A DNA stretch of 60,172 nucleotides from Subtercola boreus (GCF_003399625.1 NZ_NBXA01000012.1:1-60172), one strand, 5' to 3'; positions 1 through 10,074 are shown, counted from the first letter of the stretch. Notes: generated by a model from the sequence alone, not told the origin. Numbers and translations are program-made.

Positions 1-45
<45 letters not shown>

Positions 46-59
46 CGCTCCCATCACCC

Positions 60-119
60 ATCGAGTGGGCAGTTCGGGCCCTGAGGTCGGGGTTATGGGG
101 CCCGAACTGCCCACTCGAT
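60..119. repeat. perfect 22-bp inverted repeat
   Basis: Positions 60-81 and 98-119 are exact reverse complements (22 bp each) around a 16-nt loop. The left arm begins ATCGAGTGGGC. It would form a very stable GC-rich hairpin between the C tract and dinB. It may be a Rho-independent-like terminator for a gene left of the window or a mobile palindromic element. No T-run follows. Confidence 0.85.
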
Positions 120-185
120 TGGGCTGGGGTGGGGGGTCGGCGAGGGCGCGGGCGGGGGGCGGGGGCGGGTGTCGGGGGTGGCGCT

Positions 186-191
186 TAGGCT
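186..191 (+). promoter_or_regulatory. -10 hexamer, leaderless promoter of dinB
   Basis: TAGGCT ends exactly 6 nt before the GTG at 198, which places the transcript start at the start codon. This supports the GTG as the true start. No convincing -35 is seen. Confidence 0.5.
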
Positions 192-197
192 GGTGGG

Positions 198-1607
198 GTG
201 AGCGAAGCGAAGCGGGCGGCGGGGTGGAAGTCCCGGCCGATTCCGTCGCGCACGCCGATTCCCGAGCGCACACCCACCCCGGGCAGCTCGAAGGCGCCGG
301 GCGGCGACCGCGCAGCATCCGGCGCCATGCCGAGCGCGGGGGAGCACGTCTTCGGCGGAGGCCCCGACGACGGCACCTCGACCATGCTGCACATCGACAT
401 GGATGCGTTCTTCGCCTCGGTGGAGCTCCTCGAGCATCCGGAACTCCGCGGCCTGCCCGTGATCATCGGCGGTGCGGGCGGGCGGGGCGTCGTCACCAGC
501 GCAACCTATGAGGCACGTCGGTTCGGGGTGCACTCCGCCATGCCGACAGCCCGTGCCCTGCAGCTCTGCCCGAAGGCCATCGTGCTGCCGAGCCACCACG
601 AGAAGTACCGGCACTATTCGGCGCAGGTGATGAATGTCTTCCGGGACGTCACGCCGCTCGTCGAACCGATCAGCATCGACGAAGCGTTCCTCGACGTGGC
701 GGGCGCCAGGCGCCTGCTCGGGTCGCCGTCTGCCATCGGTGCCGCCGTGCGGGCGCGCGTCTACGCCGAGACGGGGCTCACCTGCTCCGTCGGCGCGGCG
801 TCGACGAAGTTCATCGCCAAGATGGCCTCGGGCAGGGCCAAGCCCGACGGGATGCTCGTGGTGCCCGCCGCCGAGTCGCTGGCGTTCCTGCATCCGTTGC
901 CCGTCGGCGCCCTGTGGGGTGTCGGCGCGAGCACGGCCGAGGCGCTCACCCGGCTCGGAATCCGCACGGTCGGCGACCTTGCCGCCACCCCGCTGCAGAC
1001 GCTCGTCTCGCGGGTCGGTGAGGCGTCAGGCCACAAGCTCCACAGCCTGGCGAACGGTCACGATCGGCGCTCGGTGGTGACCGAACGGGTGGAGAAGAGC
1101 ATCGGCCACGAGATGACGTTCGAGTTCGACATGTCGGATCCGCGCCAGCTCCGCCTCGAACTGCTGCGCCTCTCCGACCAGGTCGCGGTGCGGCTCAGGC
1201 GCGCCGGCCTCGCGGCGAAGACCGTTGCGCTGAAGGTGCGGTTCAGCGACTTCTCGACGATCTCGCGCTCCCGCACGCTCACCGAGCCGACCGATCTCGC
1301 CCAGACCATCTCCGACGCGGCGCGCGATCTCTTCGACCATGTCGGACTCGACCAGCGCGTGCGCCTGATCGGCGTGCGGGCCGAGAACCTCGTCGAGGCG
1401 CACGAGACCGTGCATCAGCCCTCGCTCTGGGAGGACGAGTCGGCGGCCCCGTCGAGCTGGCGCGACGCAGAGGTCACGGTCGACCGTGTCGCCGCGAAGT
1501 TCGGCCGCGACATCCTGAAGCGCGCTTCGCTGGTCGAGCCTGGCCCCCGCGAACGCCGCCGCCCCGACCGCCCCGCTCCGCCCGACCGGCCCGCTCCGCC
1601 CGCCTGA
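198..1607 (+). CDS. dinB: DNA polymerase IV (Y-family, DinB)
   Basis: Error-prone translesion polymerase of 469 aa. The catalytic core starts at about residue 63 with LHIDMDAFFASVE (first metal-binding Asp). The second acidic motif is SIDEAFLDV at about residues 157-165. Palm, fingers and thumb are followed by a little-finger domain to about residue 400. A QPSLWED stretch near residue 412 fits a beta-clamp-binding motif. The first 62 residues are Pro/Ala-rich and not part of the fold. The GTG start is supported by a -10 hexamer 6 nt upstream rather than by a ribosome site, so translation is probably leaderless. An ATG at 384 would also give a full core. The extreme C-terminus is a Pro/Arg-rich tail. 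No LexA box is evident upstream. Confidence 0.93.
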   Translation: MSEAKRAAGWKSRPIPSRTPIPERTPTPGSSKAPGGDRAASGAMPSAGEHVFGGGPDDGTSTMLHIDMDAFFASVELLEHPELRGLPVIIGGAGGRGVVTSATYEARRFGVHSAMPTARALQLCPKAIVLPSHHEKYRHYSAQVMNVFRDVTPLVEPISIDEAFLDVAGARRLLGSPSAIGAAVRARVYAETGLTCSVGAASTKFIAKMASGRAKPDGMLVVPAAESLAFLHPLPVGALWGVGASTAEALTRLGIRTVGDLAATPLQTLVSRVGEASGHKLHSLANGHDRRSVVTERVEKSIGHEMTFEFDMSDPRQLRLELLRLSDQVAVRLRRAGLAAKTVALKVRFSDFSTISRSRTLTEPTDLAQTISDAARDLFDHVGLDQRVRLIGVRAENLVEAHETVHQPSLWEDESAAPSSWRDAEVTVDRVAAKFGRDILKRASLVEPGPRERRRPDRPAPPDRPAPPA

Positions 1608-1697
1608 CCCGCAGGCCCGGCCCCGCCCGACCCGATCCGAGGCCCGAAGGAGGCGCAGATCGCGGCCGGGAGGGCGGGGTGGGCGGGGGCGGCAGCG

Positions 1698-3695
1698 TCA
1701 GGCTCGGCGGTACACGGTCGCCGAGTGGGCCGGGAGGGTGCCGAGCGGTGAGCGGGTGGATGTCGCGGGTCCGGCGTCTCTGAGTACGTCCGCGGTCGCG
1801 AGCAGCAGTTCACCCGCGGCGGCACCGGCATCGATCGTCGCCGCGTCGACAGGGGCGTCCGCGAAGTTGATCAGGATGCTGATGTCACCACGGCGGAGCT
1901 CGAACCAGCGCGCTGCCTCGTCGAATCGCACCGACACCTGCGTGAAGCGAGGGTCGGTGAACTCGGGGGCCTCCCGGCGGAGCGCAGCCAGTTCGCGGTA
2001 CAGGCGGAGGAGCTTCGTGTGCCGGGTCTCGCCCGAGCCACCCTCCGCCTCCCGCCAGTCGAGCTTCGAGTTCTCGAACGTCGACAGCTCCTGCGGGTCG
2101 GGCACCGACGCTTCGTCCCAGCCCATCTTCGCGAACTCCGCGATCCGCCCCTTGGCGGTCGCCTCGCCGAGCTCAGGCTCCGGATGCGACGTGAAGAACT
2201 GCCACGGAGTCGAGGCCGCCCACTCCTCACCCATGAACAGCATCGGGGTGAACGGCCCGAGCAGCGTCAGCACCGCGGCGATCGCGAGCTGGCCATCCGT
2301 CAGCGAAGCGGTGAGCCGGTCGCCGGTCGCCCGGTTTCCGATCTGGTCGTGGTTCTGGTTCGCCACCACGAGCCGCCAGGAGGAGGTGTGGTCGGTGTCG
2401 ATCGGCTTGCCGTGGTTCTTCTCGCGGAACGACGAATACGTTCCATTGTGGAAGAACCCCTCGGTCAGCACCTTGCCGAGCGCCGCGAGCGAGTCGAAGT
2501 CCTCGTAGTAGCCGGTCGTCTCGCGGGTGAGCGCGACGTGCACCGCGTGGTGGAAATCGTCGCTCCACTGCCCGGTCAGCCCGTACCCGGAGCTCTCCCG
2601 TGGGGTGAACATCACGGGGTCGTTGAGGTCGCTCTCGGCGATGAGGGTGAGGGGTCTGCCGACAAACGACGAGAGGGCGTCCACCTCGGTCGACAGCTCG
2701 GCGAGCAGGTGCGGGTCGGATGAATCGTGCAGTGCGTGCACGGCATCGAGCCGCAGCCCGTCGACGTGGTAGTCGTTCAGCCACATCAGCGCGTTGTCGA
2801 TGATGTACCGGCGCACCTCGGCCGAGTCCGGCCCGTCGAGATTGATTGCCGAGCCCCAGGTGTTCGCGGCGGCGTCGTTCAGGTACGGACCGTACAGCGG
2901 CAGATAGTTGCCGCTCGGCCCGAGGTGGTTGTAGACGACGTCCTGGATGACGCCGAGACCTGCCGAATGGCAGGCATCCACGAAGCTCTGGTACCCCTCC
3001 GGGCCGCCGTAGAGTTCGTGCACGGCAAACCAGAGCACGCCGTCGTAGCCCCAGTTGTGCGTGCCGTTGAACGCATTCACGGGAAGCAGCTCGACGAAGT
3101 CGACCCCGATCGACACCAGGTGGTCGAGCTTCTCGATCGCGGCGTCGAGGGTTCCGGCCGGCGTGAACGTGCCGAGGTGCAGCTCGTAGATCTCGCCGCC
3201 CGCGAGCTGTCGGCCCTTCCACGCCTGGTCGTGCCAGGTGAACGTTGTGGGGTCGTAGCTGCGCGAGAGTCCGTGCACGCCGGCGGGCTGGCGCCGGGAA
3301 CGCGGATCGGGCAGCACCTGCTCGTCGCCGACGCTCGGCGCCACCTGGTCGTAGACGGGGCCGGGCGCACCCGCGTCGGCGTAGGAGTCTCCGTCGTCGT
3401 CGGGAGCGTCGTCGGAGTCGGCCGGAACCACCACGTAGCCGTAGTTGGCCTCGACGAAGCCGTCGAGCCCGGGGGCGGTCCACCAGCCGTCGCCGCGCGC
3501 CTCCATCACGACAGAACGGAGCCCGTCGCCAGCACCAGCGCCCGCAGCATCCACGTCCGTCGTGGCCGGGTCGGCGCTCGCCGCCGCCGTGGCCGCTGCC
3601 AGGTCGACCGCCTCGTCGGAGGCCGCCACCTCGCGCAACCGCAACGTCACCGCTGACGCCCGCGGCGCCCACACATCGAATTGCTTGATCGTCAT
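1698..3695 (-). CDS. treZ: malto-oligosyltrehalose trehalohydrolase
   Basis: Last enzyme of the TreXYZ route. It releases trehalose from maltooligosyl-trehalose in the cytoplasm. It is 665 aa, somewhat longer than usual because of an Ala/Asp-rich insertion at about residues 30-60. An N-terminal CBM48-like domain (starts [12 protein letters not shown]) precedes a GH13 barrel with [23 protein letters not shown], the nucleophile in [10 protein letters not shown] and the acid/base Glu in LIAESD. It starts 12 bp after the treY stop on the same strand, so the two are co-transcribed. The start MTIKQF is the only sensible one. Confidence 0.95.
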   Translation of the reverse strand: MTIKQFDVWAPRASAVTLRLREVAASDEAVDLAAATAAASADPATTDVDAAGAGAGDGLRSVVMEARGDGWWTAPGLDGFVEANYGYVVVPADSDDAPDDDGDSYADAGAPGPVYDQVAPSVGDEQVLPDPRSRRQPAGVHGLSRSYDPTTFTWHDQAWKGRQLAGGEIYELHLGTFTPAGTLDAAIEKLDHLVSIGVDFVELLPVNAFNGTHNWGYDGVLWFAVHELYGGPEGYQSFVDACHSAGLGVIQDVVYNHLGPSGNYLPLYGPYLNDAAANTWGSAINLDGPDSAEVRRYIIDNALMWLNDYHVDGLRLDAVHALHDSSDPHLLAELSTEVDALSSFVGRPLTLIAESDLNDPVMFTPRESSGYGLTGQWSDDFHHAVHVALTRETTGYYEDFDSLAALGKVLTEGFFHNGTYSSFREKNHGKPIDTDHTSSWRLVVANQNHDQIGNRATGDRLTASLTDGQLAIAAVLTLLGPFTPMLFMGEEWAASTPWQFFTSHPEPELGEATAKGRIAEFAKMGWDEASVPDPQELSTFENSKLDWREAEGGSGETRHTKLLRLYRELAALRREAPEFTDPRFTQVSVRFDEAARWFELRRGDISILINFADAPVDAATIDAGAAAGELLLATADVLRDAGPATSTRSPLGTLPAHSATVYRRA

Positions 3696-3707
3696 GACTC
3701 TTCGCCT

Positions 3708-6119
3708 CTACGCTTCGGTTGCCGGCACGAGCAACGCGACCGGGTACTCATCGAGCAGTTCTGAGAGCATCACGCGCGAGCCGTCGAACGACCGACCGGT
3801 GATCACGTCGACGACGCGGTCGACGTCGAGGTCGAGGCACGTGTCTCCCCAACCGCCGGCGGCAGCCAGGCCGACCGGTAGGCGAGTCGCGACGGTGACG
3901 GCTGAGTCCCGGTCGAAAGCGACGACATGAGCCGAAGCCGACCCGGAAGCCACGAGGGGACGGTAGCCCTGGAAGAACCCCGGCCGATCCCGCTTCAGCC
4001 TGAGCGCCCGCGAGGTGACGAGCAGTTTCGCCGCTCCCGTCTGATCGATTGCGGGACGCAGCCCGCCGTCGATCGACGCCAGAAGAGCCCGGCGCTTCGC
4101 ATAGTCGACGGGTCGCCGGTTGTCGGGGTCGACCAGCGACGTCTCCCAGAGTTCGCTGCCCTGATAGACGTCGGGCGAGCCGGGGGCGGTGAGCTGCAGC
4201 AGCTTCAGCGAGAGCGAGTTCGACCAGCCGGGCTGCTCCACCTTGGAGATGAAGGCCGACAGCACGTCGGCGACAGCTGGGCTGTCGAACACGCTGTCGA
4301 TGAGCGCGTGCATCTTCTCTTCGAAAGCCTCATTCACGTCGAGCCATCCGGTCGAGTCGCCAGCCTCGCGCGACGCCTTCTCGGCGTAGGCGTGCAGGCG
4401 CTCCCGTGAGGCCGGCCACGCACCGATGACGGCCTGCCAGAGCAGGTTCTCGAGCTGCGCGTCGCCGAGCGGGGCGAGCGTGCGGAGCTGCTGCAGAGTG
4501 GATGCCCATTCCGCCGGCAGCTCGGAGATGACACTGATGCGCGCCCGGGTGTCCTCCCCGCGCTTGGTGTCGTGTGTCGACAGGGTGGTCATGGCGTTCG
4601 GGTAGTTCCGGAGGCGCATCACCTGCCTTCTGTGGAACTCGGCCACATCCACCGCGAACTCGCCCGGATCGGCGCCGACCTCGTTCAGCGACGTGAGCCG
4701 GTTGTAGCGGTAGAACGCCGTGTCCTCGACACCCTTCGCCATCACCATGCCGGAGGTCTGCTGGAAGCGCCTCGCGGCCTCATTCGAGGCATCCGAGAGA
4801 GCCGGAAGGATCGCCTCGATCGAAGCGGCGAGTTCGGGCCGGTGCGACACGGACAGGGCAGCGGCGGCTTCGAGCTGGTTGAGGCCGAGCGGCAGGTAGG
4901 AGCGGTAGACCGGGAAGCAGGTGAGCAGCTCGGCGATCGCGTCGGCGACGGAATCGTCGTGGGCGTCGATCCCGGATGCGCCCGGCCCCGAGGCGCCGGG
5001 CCCTGCCGCACCACCTGCGAGGGCACCCGCAGCGCCGTCGAGCGCTCCGCTGGCTGCGAGGTCGCGCTGGATGCGCAGCACCTCCGAGCGGAGGATGCCG
5101 TCGGCGATGCCCCGCTTGGTGGTGTGGATGAGCGACTCGAACGACGACGGAACGGGCCGGTCAGCCGTGGCCGAGGCCTCGTCAAGGGCATCCAGAGCCG
5201 CCTGACCGGCCGGGTCGACGAGCACCCGGTCGAAGTCGGCCAGCGCGTCGTACCCGGTCGTGCCCGCCGTGGCCCACGACGACGGCAACGGCTCCCGCCC
5301 CTCGAGGATCTTCTCGACGAGCACATAGCCGTTCGAGGTGAGCGTGGCGAGCCGTTCGAGGTAGACCTCCGGATCACGCAGACCGTCGGGGTGGTCGATC
5401 CGCAGCCCATCGGCGAGCCCTTCGCGGAACCAGCGTGCGATCTCGACGTGCGAGTCGTCGAACACGACCTGCTCCTCGACCCGGATGCCCGCCAGCGAGT
5501 TCACGGCGAAGAAGCGTCGGTAGTTGAGCTTGTCGTCGGCGCGACGCCAGTCCATCAACTCGTAGTGCTGGCGGGCGAGAACCTCGGTGGGGGAGCCCGG
5601 CGCCTCGGTGCCCGGAGCGATCGGGTACACGTTGTCGTAGTAGTGCAGCTCGTCGCCCACGATCTCGAGGCCCTCGATCTCCTCGCCCGCGACCGGTGCC
5701 GAACCGAGAACGGGGATCCGCACCTTGCCGCCGCCGAACGACCAGTCGACGTCGAAGTACGACGCGAAGGCCGACGAACGACCGTTCTTCAGCAGATCCC
5801 ACCACCACCCGCTGATCGTCGGCGTCGCGACCCCCACATGGTTCGGCACAATGTCGATCAGCACGCCGAGCCCCAGAGCGCGTGCGGCTGCCACCGCTTC
5901 ATCCAGACCCGCGGCACCGCCCCGGTCGGGATCCACCAGCGAGTGGTCGACCACGTCGTAGCCGTGATCGCTCCCCTTCTCCGCCTTCAGAAGCGGAGAG
6001 AAGTAGAGCCAGTCGGCTCCCAGATCGTGGATGTAGTCCGCCGTGGCCGCCGCGTCGTCCAGGGTGAACGACGGGGTGATCTGCACGCGGTAGGTCGACT
6101 TGGGGGCAGGAGCAGGCAT
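3708..6119 (-). CDS. treY: malto-oligosyltrehalose synthase
   Basis: GH13 enzyme that converts the reducing-end alpha-1,4 bond of a maltodextrin to the alpha,alpha-1,1 bond of trehalose. It is 803 aa from the ATG at 6119. The reading frame is open upstream, but homology to the family begins at STYRVQITPSFTL, about residue 8 from this start, so I use 6119. Motifs are WLYFSPLLKAEKGSDHGYDV, DIVPNHVGV, GLRIDHPDGL (nucleophile region), VLVEKILEGREPLP (acid/base) and STHDTKRGED. A Gly/Ala-rich insertion lies near residues 360-380. It is between glgX (67-bp gap) and treZ (12-bp gap) and forms one operon with them. Confidence 0.95.
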   Translation of the reverse strand: MPAPAPKSTYRVQITPSFTLDDAAATADYIHDLGADWLYFSPLLKAEKGSDHGYDVVDHSLVDPDRGGAAGLDEAVAAARALGLGVLIDIVPNHVGVATPTISGWWWDLLKNGRSSAFASYFDVDWSFGGGKVRIPVLGSAPVAGEEIEGLEIVGDELHYYDNVYPIAPGTEAPGSPTEVLARQHYELMDWRRADDKLNYRRFFAVNSLAGIRVEEQVVFDDSHVEIARWFREGLADGLRIDHPDGLRDPEVYLERLATLTSNGYVLVEKILEGREPLPSSWATAGTTGYDALADFDRVLVDPAGQAALDALDEASATADRPVPSSFESLIHTTKRGIADGILRSEVLRIQRDLAASGALDGAAGALAGGAAGPGASGPGASGIDAHDDSVADAIAELLTCFPVYRSYLPLGLNQLEAAAALSVSHRPELAASIEAILPALSDASNEAARRFQQTSGMVMAKGVEDTAFYRYNRLTSLNEVGADPGEFAVDVAEFHRRQVMRLRNYPNAMTTLSTHDTKRGEDTRARISVISELPAEWASTLQQLRTLAPLGDAQLENLLWQAVIGAWPASRERLHAYAEKASREAGDSTGWLDVNEAFEEKMHALIDSVFDSPAVADVLSAFISKVEQPGWSNSLSLKLLQLTAPGSPDVYQGSELWETSLVDPDNRRPVDYAKRRALLASIDGGLRPAIDQTGAAKLLVTSRALRLKRDRPGFFQGYRPLVASGSASAHVVAFDRDSAVTVATRLPVGLAAAGGWGDTCLDLDVDRVVDVITGRSFDGSRVMLSELLDEYPVALLVPATEA

Positions 6120-6186
6120 GGGACTCGTCTCGTGGAGGCCCCGCGGGGAACCCGGCGTACCGGGCACCCGCGAGGCGATGGAGGGG

Positions 6187-8391
6187 CTAGCCGGCCGACG
6201 GCCGGGTGGCGGGGATGATCGTCTGGATCGCACCCGTCATGCTGCTGAGGGAGGCAGCCACGGAGTGATCGGGGTCGGTGGTCTCGCGCCGATGGGCGCG
6301 GAGCACCATCATCGACTTCGGCCAGACGGTGAGCACGTCACCGGGCCGGGAGGGCGCCTCGTCGGTGGCCTGGCCCGCGGTGTCGATCACGACGTCCCAC
6401 GCGGAACCGTATTCGGCCGCGGGGAGCGTGAACGCGACATCCGAGTCGTCGGCGTTGAAGTAGACGAGGAAGTTCACGTCGACCACCCGCTCACCGCGGT
6501 AGTCGCGGCCGCGGATGCCCTGGCCGTTGAGGAACACGCCGAGCGAACGGTGAAGCGGAGCATCCCATTCCTCCGGCTCCATCTCGAGCGCATCGGGGTT
6601 CAGCCACACGATGTCGGGCAGCGGCTCGCCGCGCCCCCGCCTGACCGGCCGGCCGTCGAAGAATCGCGAACGCCGGAACGTCGGGTGCTCCTTGCGGAGC
6701 CGCATCAGCGCGGCGGTGAACTCGGTGAGGGGTTCGTCGGCGCGCTTCCAGTGCACCCACGAGATCTCGTTGTCCTGCGCGTAGGTGTTGTTGTTGCCGT
6801 TCTGGGTGCGGCCGAGTTCGTCGCCGTGCAGGAGCATCGGCACGCCCTGGCTGAGCAGCAGGGTCGCGAGGAAGTTGCGCTGCTGGCGCGCTCGGAGGCT
6901 CCGGATGGCCGTGTCCTCTGTGGGGCCCTCTGCGCCGCTGTTCCAGCTGCGGTTCGACGACTCCCCGTCGTTGCCGTTCTCGCCGTTGGCGTCGTTGTGC
7001 TTCTCGTTGTACGACACGAGGTCTGCAAGCGTGAAGCCGTCGTGGGCGGTGACGAAGTTGATCGAGGCGACCGGGCGACGGCCCGAGTGCTCGTACAGGT
7101 CGGCGGATCCGGTGAAGCGCGACGCGAACTCGCCGAGTGTCGACGGCTCGCCGCGCCAGAAGTCGCGCACCGTGTCGCGGTACTTGCCGTTCCACTCCGA
7201 CCACTGGGGCGGGAAGTTGCCCACCTGGTAGCCGCCGGGTCCGACATCCCAGGGCTCCGCGATCAGTTTCACCTGCGAGACCACCGGATCCTGCTGCACG
7301 AGCTCGAAGAAGCTCGACAGGCGGTCGACGTCGTAGAACTCGCGGGCCAGGGTCGAGGCGAGGTCGAAACGGAAGCCGTCGACGTGCATCTCGGTCACCC
7401 AGTACCGCAGGGAATCCATGATCAGCTGCAGGGAGTGCGGGTGCCGCACGTTCAGCGTGTTGCCGGTTCCGGTGTAGTCCATGTAGTACCGCTTGTCGTC
7501 ATCCATGACCCGGTAGTACGCCGCATTGTCGATGCCCCGGAAGGAGATCGTCGGGCCCAGATGGTTGCCCTCGGCGGTGTGGTTGTACACGACATCCAGA
7601 ATCACTTCGATGTTCGCCGCGTGCAAGGCCTTGACCATGCCCTTGAACTCCTGCACCTGCTGGCCTCGTTCGCCTGCTGAGGAGTATGAGCTGTGCGGGG
7701 CGAAGAAGCCGATCGTGTTGTAGCCCCAGTAGTTCGAGAGACCCTTCTCGAGCAGGGTGCTGTCCTGCACGAACTGGTGCACGGGCATCAGTTCGAGCGA
7801 TGTGATGCCGAGTTTCTGCAGGTGCTCGATGGTCGCCGGATGCGCGATGCCGGCGTAGGTGCCGCGCTGGTCCTTCGGGATCTCGTGGTTGAGCTCGGTG
7901 AGCCCCTTCACGTGCGCCTCGTAGATGATCGTGTCCTGGTAGGGCACCTTCAGCACGCGGTCGCCCGACCAGTCGAAGAACGGGTTGATCACGACGCCGA
8001 ACATCATGTGCTTGGCCGAGTCGAGGTCGTTCTCGCTGTCGGGGTCACCGAAGTTGTACGAGAAGAGGGACTGGTCCCAGTCGATCGTGCCGCTCGTCGC
8101 CTTGGCGTACGGGTCGAGCAGAAGCTTGTTCGGATTGAAGCGCTGACCGTTCGCCGGGTCGTACGGACCGTGCACTCGGTAGCCGTAGCGCTGGCCCGGC
8201 TGCACCTGGGGCAGGTAGCAGTGCCAGACGAAGGCGTCGACCTCGTGCAGCAGCACGCGGGTCTCCGCCCCCTTCTCACCGAACAGGCAGAGCTCGACCT
8301 TCTCGGCACCCTCACTGAAGAGGGCGAAGTTGGTGCCGCTGCCGTCGAAGGTCGCCCCCAACGGATACGCGGATCCAGGCCAACTGTCCAC
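6187..8391 (-). CDS. glgX: glycogen debranching enzyme GlgX/TreX
   Basis: Isoamylase-type GH13 debranching enzyme of 734 aa. It trims alpha-1,6 branches of glycogen and supplies linear maltodextrins to TreY and TreZ downstream. The N-terminal CBM48 region (PLGATFDGSGTNFALFSE) is followed by the barrel with DVVYNHTAEGNHLGP, GFRFDLASTLAR (nucleophile), LIAEPWDVGPGGYQVG (acid/base) and NFVTAHDGFTLADLVSY. It is the first gene of the tre operon. The start has a GAGGAG ribosome site a few bases upstream. In this context the name treX is equally apt. Confidence 0.95.
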   Translation of the reverse strand: MDSWPGSAYPLGATFDGSGTNFALFSEGAEKVELCLFGEKGAETRVLLHEVDAFVWHCYLPQVQPGQRYGYRVHGPYDPANGQRFNPNKLLLDPYAKATSGTIDWDQSLFSYNFGDPDSENDLDSAKHMMFGVVINPFFDWSGDRVLKVPYQDTIIYEAHVKGLTELNHEIPKDQRGTYAGIAHPATIEHLQKLGITSLELMPVHQFVQDSTLLEKGLSNYWGYNTIGFFAPHSSYSSAGERGQQVQEFKGMVKALHAANIEVILDVVYNHTAEGNHLGPTISFRGIDNAAYYRVMDDDKRYYMDYTGTGNTLNVRHPHSLQLIMDSLRYWVTEMHVDGFRFDLASTLAREFYDVDRLSSFFELVQQDPVVSQVKLIAEPWDVGPGGYQVGNFPPQWSEWNGKYRDTVRDFWRGEPSTLGEFASRFTGSADLYEHSGRRPVASINFVTAHDGFTLADLVSYNEKHNDANGENGNDGESSNRSWNSGAEGPTEDTAIRSLRARQQRNFLATLLLSQGVPMLLHGDELGRTQNGNNNTYAQDNEISWVHWKRADEPLTEFTAALMRLRKEHPTFRRSRFFDGRPVRRGRGEPLPDIVWLNPDALEMEPEEWDAPLHRSLGVFLNGQGIRGRDYRGERVVDVNFLVYFNADDSDVAFTLPAAEYGSAWDVVIDTAGQATDEAPSRPGDVLTVWPKSMMVLRAHRRETTDPDHSVAASLSSMTGAIQTIIPATRPSAG

Positions 8392-8456
8392 AGGAAACTC
8401 CTCAAAGATTGCACGGCCCTACGGCGCCCCGGGTGGGCGCTCGTCGCGGGCCGGTC

Positions 8457-9380
8457 CTACTGTACGTGTGGCGCGATCTCAGCCGCGATGAATTCGAGGT
8501 GCTCCAGATCGTGAAGATCCATCACCTGCAGGTAGAGCCTCTCGACGCCCAGCTCGGCGAGCCGGTTGATGCGGTCGATGGCTTCGGATGCCGTGCCGGC
8601 GATCCCGTGCTCGCGCAGTTCTTCGGGCTGGCGGCCGACCGCCGCGGCCCGGCGCGCGAACTCTGCTTCATCGGCGCCCGCGACCACGATCAGCGCCGCC
8701 GAGTACGTCAGGCTGTCGGGGTCGCGTTCCACACTCTCGCAGGCTGCGCGCACGCGATCGAACTGCGGGCGGATCTGGTCGAGCTCGGGGAACGGCGCAT
8801 TGAACTCGGTGGCGAAGCGCGCGGCGAGTGACGGCGTGCGGGCCTTGCCGCTGCCGCCGACGATGACCGGGAAGGGGTCCTGCACCGGCCTGGCCAGCGC
8901 GGGCGTGTTCTCCAGCGTGTAGTGCTCGCCCGTGAACGAGTAGGTCTCGCCGGCGGGGGTTCCGTAGAGGCCTGTCACGATCTCGAGTTGCTCTTCGAGC
9001 ATCCCGAACCGCTTTTCGGGAAAAGGGATGCCGTACGCCCTGTGCTCGGCCTCGAACCAGCCGGTGCCGAGACCGAGTTCGGCGCGGCCCCCCGACATGG
9101 CGTCGACCTGGGCGACCTGGATGGCGAGGATGCCCGGCTGCCGGTAGGTCACGCTCGAGACGAGCGTGCCGAGCTTGATCCGGCTGGTCTCGCGGGCGAG
9201 CCCGGCGAGGGTGGTCCAGGCGTCGGTCAGGCCGGGGAGCCGGGAGGCGTCACCCATGGCGAGGTAGTGGTCGGAGCGGAAGAACGCGTCGAAGCCCAGT
9301 CGCTCGGTCGCCTGAGCAACGGCGAGAAGGTCGTCATAGCTGGCGCCCTGCTGTGGCTCTGTGAAGATTCGCAACTGCAT
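8457..9380 (-). CDS. LLM-class (luciferase-like) F420-dependent oxidoreductase
   Basis: A 307-aa flavin/F420 TIM-barrel protein starting MQLRIFTEPQQGASY. Family features are FRSDHYLAM, GTLVSSVTYRQPGILA, GRAELGLGTGWFEAEH and a C-terminal GVERLYLQVMD. It resembles the actinobacterial LLM subfamily that uses F420, but the substrate cannot be read from sequence. It lies upstream of glgX on the same strand with a 65-bp gap and could be co-transcribed, though it has no obvious link to trehalose synthesis. Confidence 0.85.
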   Translation of the reverse strand: MQLRIFTEPQQGASYDDLLAVAQATERLGFDAFFRSDHYLAMGDASRLPGLTDAWTTLAGLARETSRIKLGTLVSSVTYRQPGILAIQVAQVDAMSGGRAELGLGTGWFEAEHRAYGIPFPEKRFGMLEEQLEIVTGLYGTPAGETYSFTGEHYTLENTPALARPVQDPFPVIVGGSGKARTPSLAARFATEFNAPFPELDQIRPQFDRVRAACESVERDPDSLTYSAALIVVAGADEAEFARRAAAVGRQPEELREHGIAGTASEAIDRINRLAELGVERLYLQVMDLHDLEHLEFIAAEIAPHVQ

Positions 9381-9448
9381 GGGCCCAGTTTTTCACACTT
9401 CCGGTGCGAGCCGGGCGCTCTGCCCTCAGGGGCTGCCGCTCTGTGCGG

Positions 9449-9838
9449 CTACGCTGCCTGGCGGATGCGCACCCGGTGCCAGCGTTCCGGTGCGCTCCCG
9501 AAGCCGACGCGGATGCGGTCCTCCTTCAGCGGATGCGCTCCGTCATAGAGAACGGTCACCCCACCGCCGGCGCCCGAGAGCTTGAACGTGGCGGCGCCCG
9601 AACGCGGCACGAGGCTGCGGGCCGCGCCATCCGCCGACGTGAACGAGATGATCGTGACGGTCGACGTCAGCCGCGAGATCAGCCCGGCCGACATCGGAGG
9701 TGCGACCGTGACCGCCTGGCCCGGCGCGCGGGTGCCCTTCCGCAGCAGCCATGTCTCGGTCATGTGCCTGTGCGCGCGCACAGCGAGGAACAACCCCGCG
9801 ATCACGATCAGCACGGCAAGAACGATGAGTACCTGCAT
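9449..9838 (-). CDS. small membrane protein, DUF3592-like
   Basis: A 129-aa protein with one N-terminal membrane segment (residues 2-22, MQVLIVLAVLIVIAGLFL) followed by a basic turn and a soluble beta-rich domain (about residues 40-125). This looks like the DUF3592 type, but I am not certain. A GAGG ribosome site precedes the ATG. It is divergent from the TPP riboswitch and followed by the LLM gene on the same strand. Function unknown. Confidence 0.7.
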   Translation of the reverse strand: MQVLIVLAVLIVIAGLFLAVRAHRHMTETWLLRKGTRAPGQAVTVAPPMSAGLISRLTSTVTIISFTSADGAARSLVPRSGAATFKLSGAGGGVTVLYDGAHPLKEDRIRVGFGSAPERWHRVRIRQAA

Positions 9839-9867
9839 GGAACCTCACACTATGGGATACTTGCCGT

Positions 9868-9957
9868 AACACGGGAGTCCGGTGAGCCGGGCTGAGAGGA
9901 AGGTTCTCAACCTTCGACCGTCGAACCTGATCTGGATCATGCCAGCGCAGGGAGGAC
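9868..9957 (+). promoter_or_regulatory. TPP (THI-box) riboswitch
   Basis: Shows the invariant THI-element cores: CTGAGAGG at 9892-9899 and ACCTGATCTGGAT at 9925-9937 followed by GCCAGCG. They are arranged as in known TPP aptamers, with a CCGG hairpin at 9879-9890. It sits 118 bp upstream of ykoE and is expected to repress the transporter when thiamine pyrophosphate is abundant. Confidence 0.95.
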
Positions 9958-10074
9958 AATCTCTCGAGCCGTCGCTGTGCTGACTGAAACAGGCGTTCTG
10001 CCCGTGGGAGTCTCCGCTCGCGGCGTCTCACAACCCGTGCCCTACACAATTCGTATCGACGAAAGGGCACGACA

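Noticed and set aside
4572-6218. 548-aa plus-strand open frame
   Set aside because: Antisense to treY, which has all GH13 motifs.
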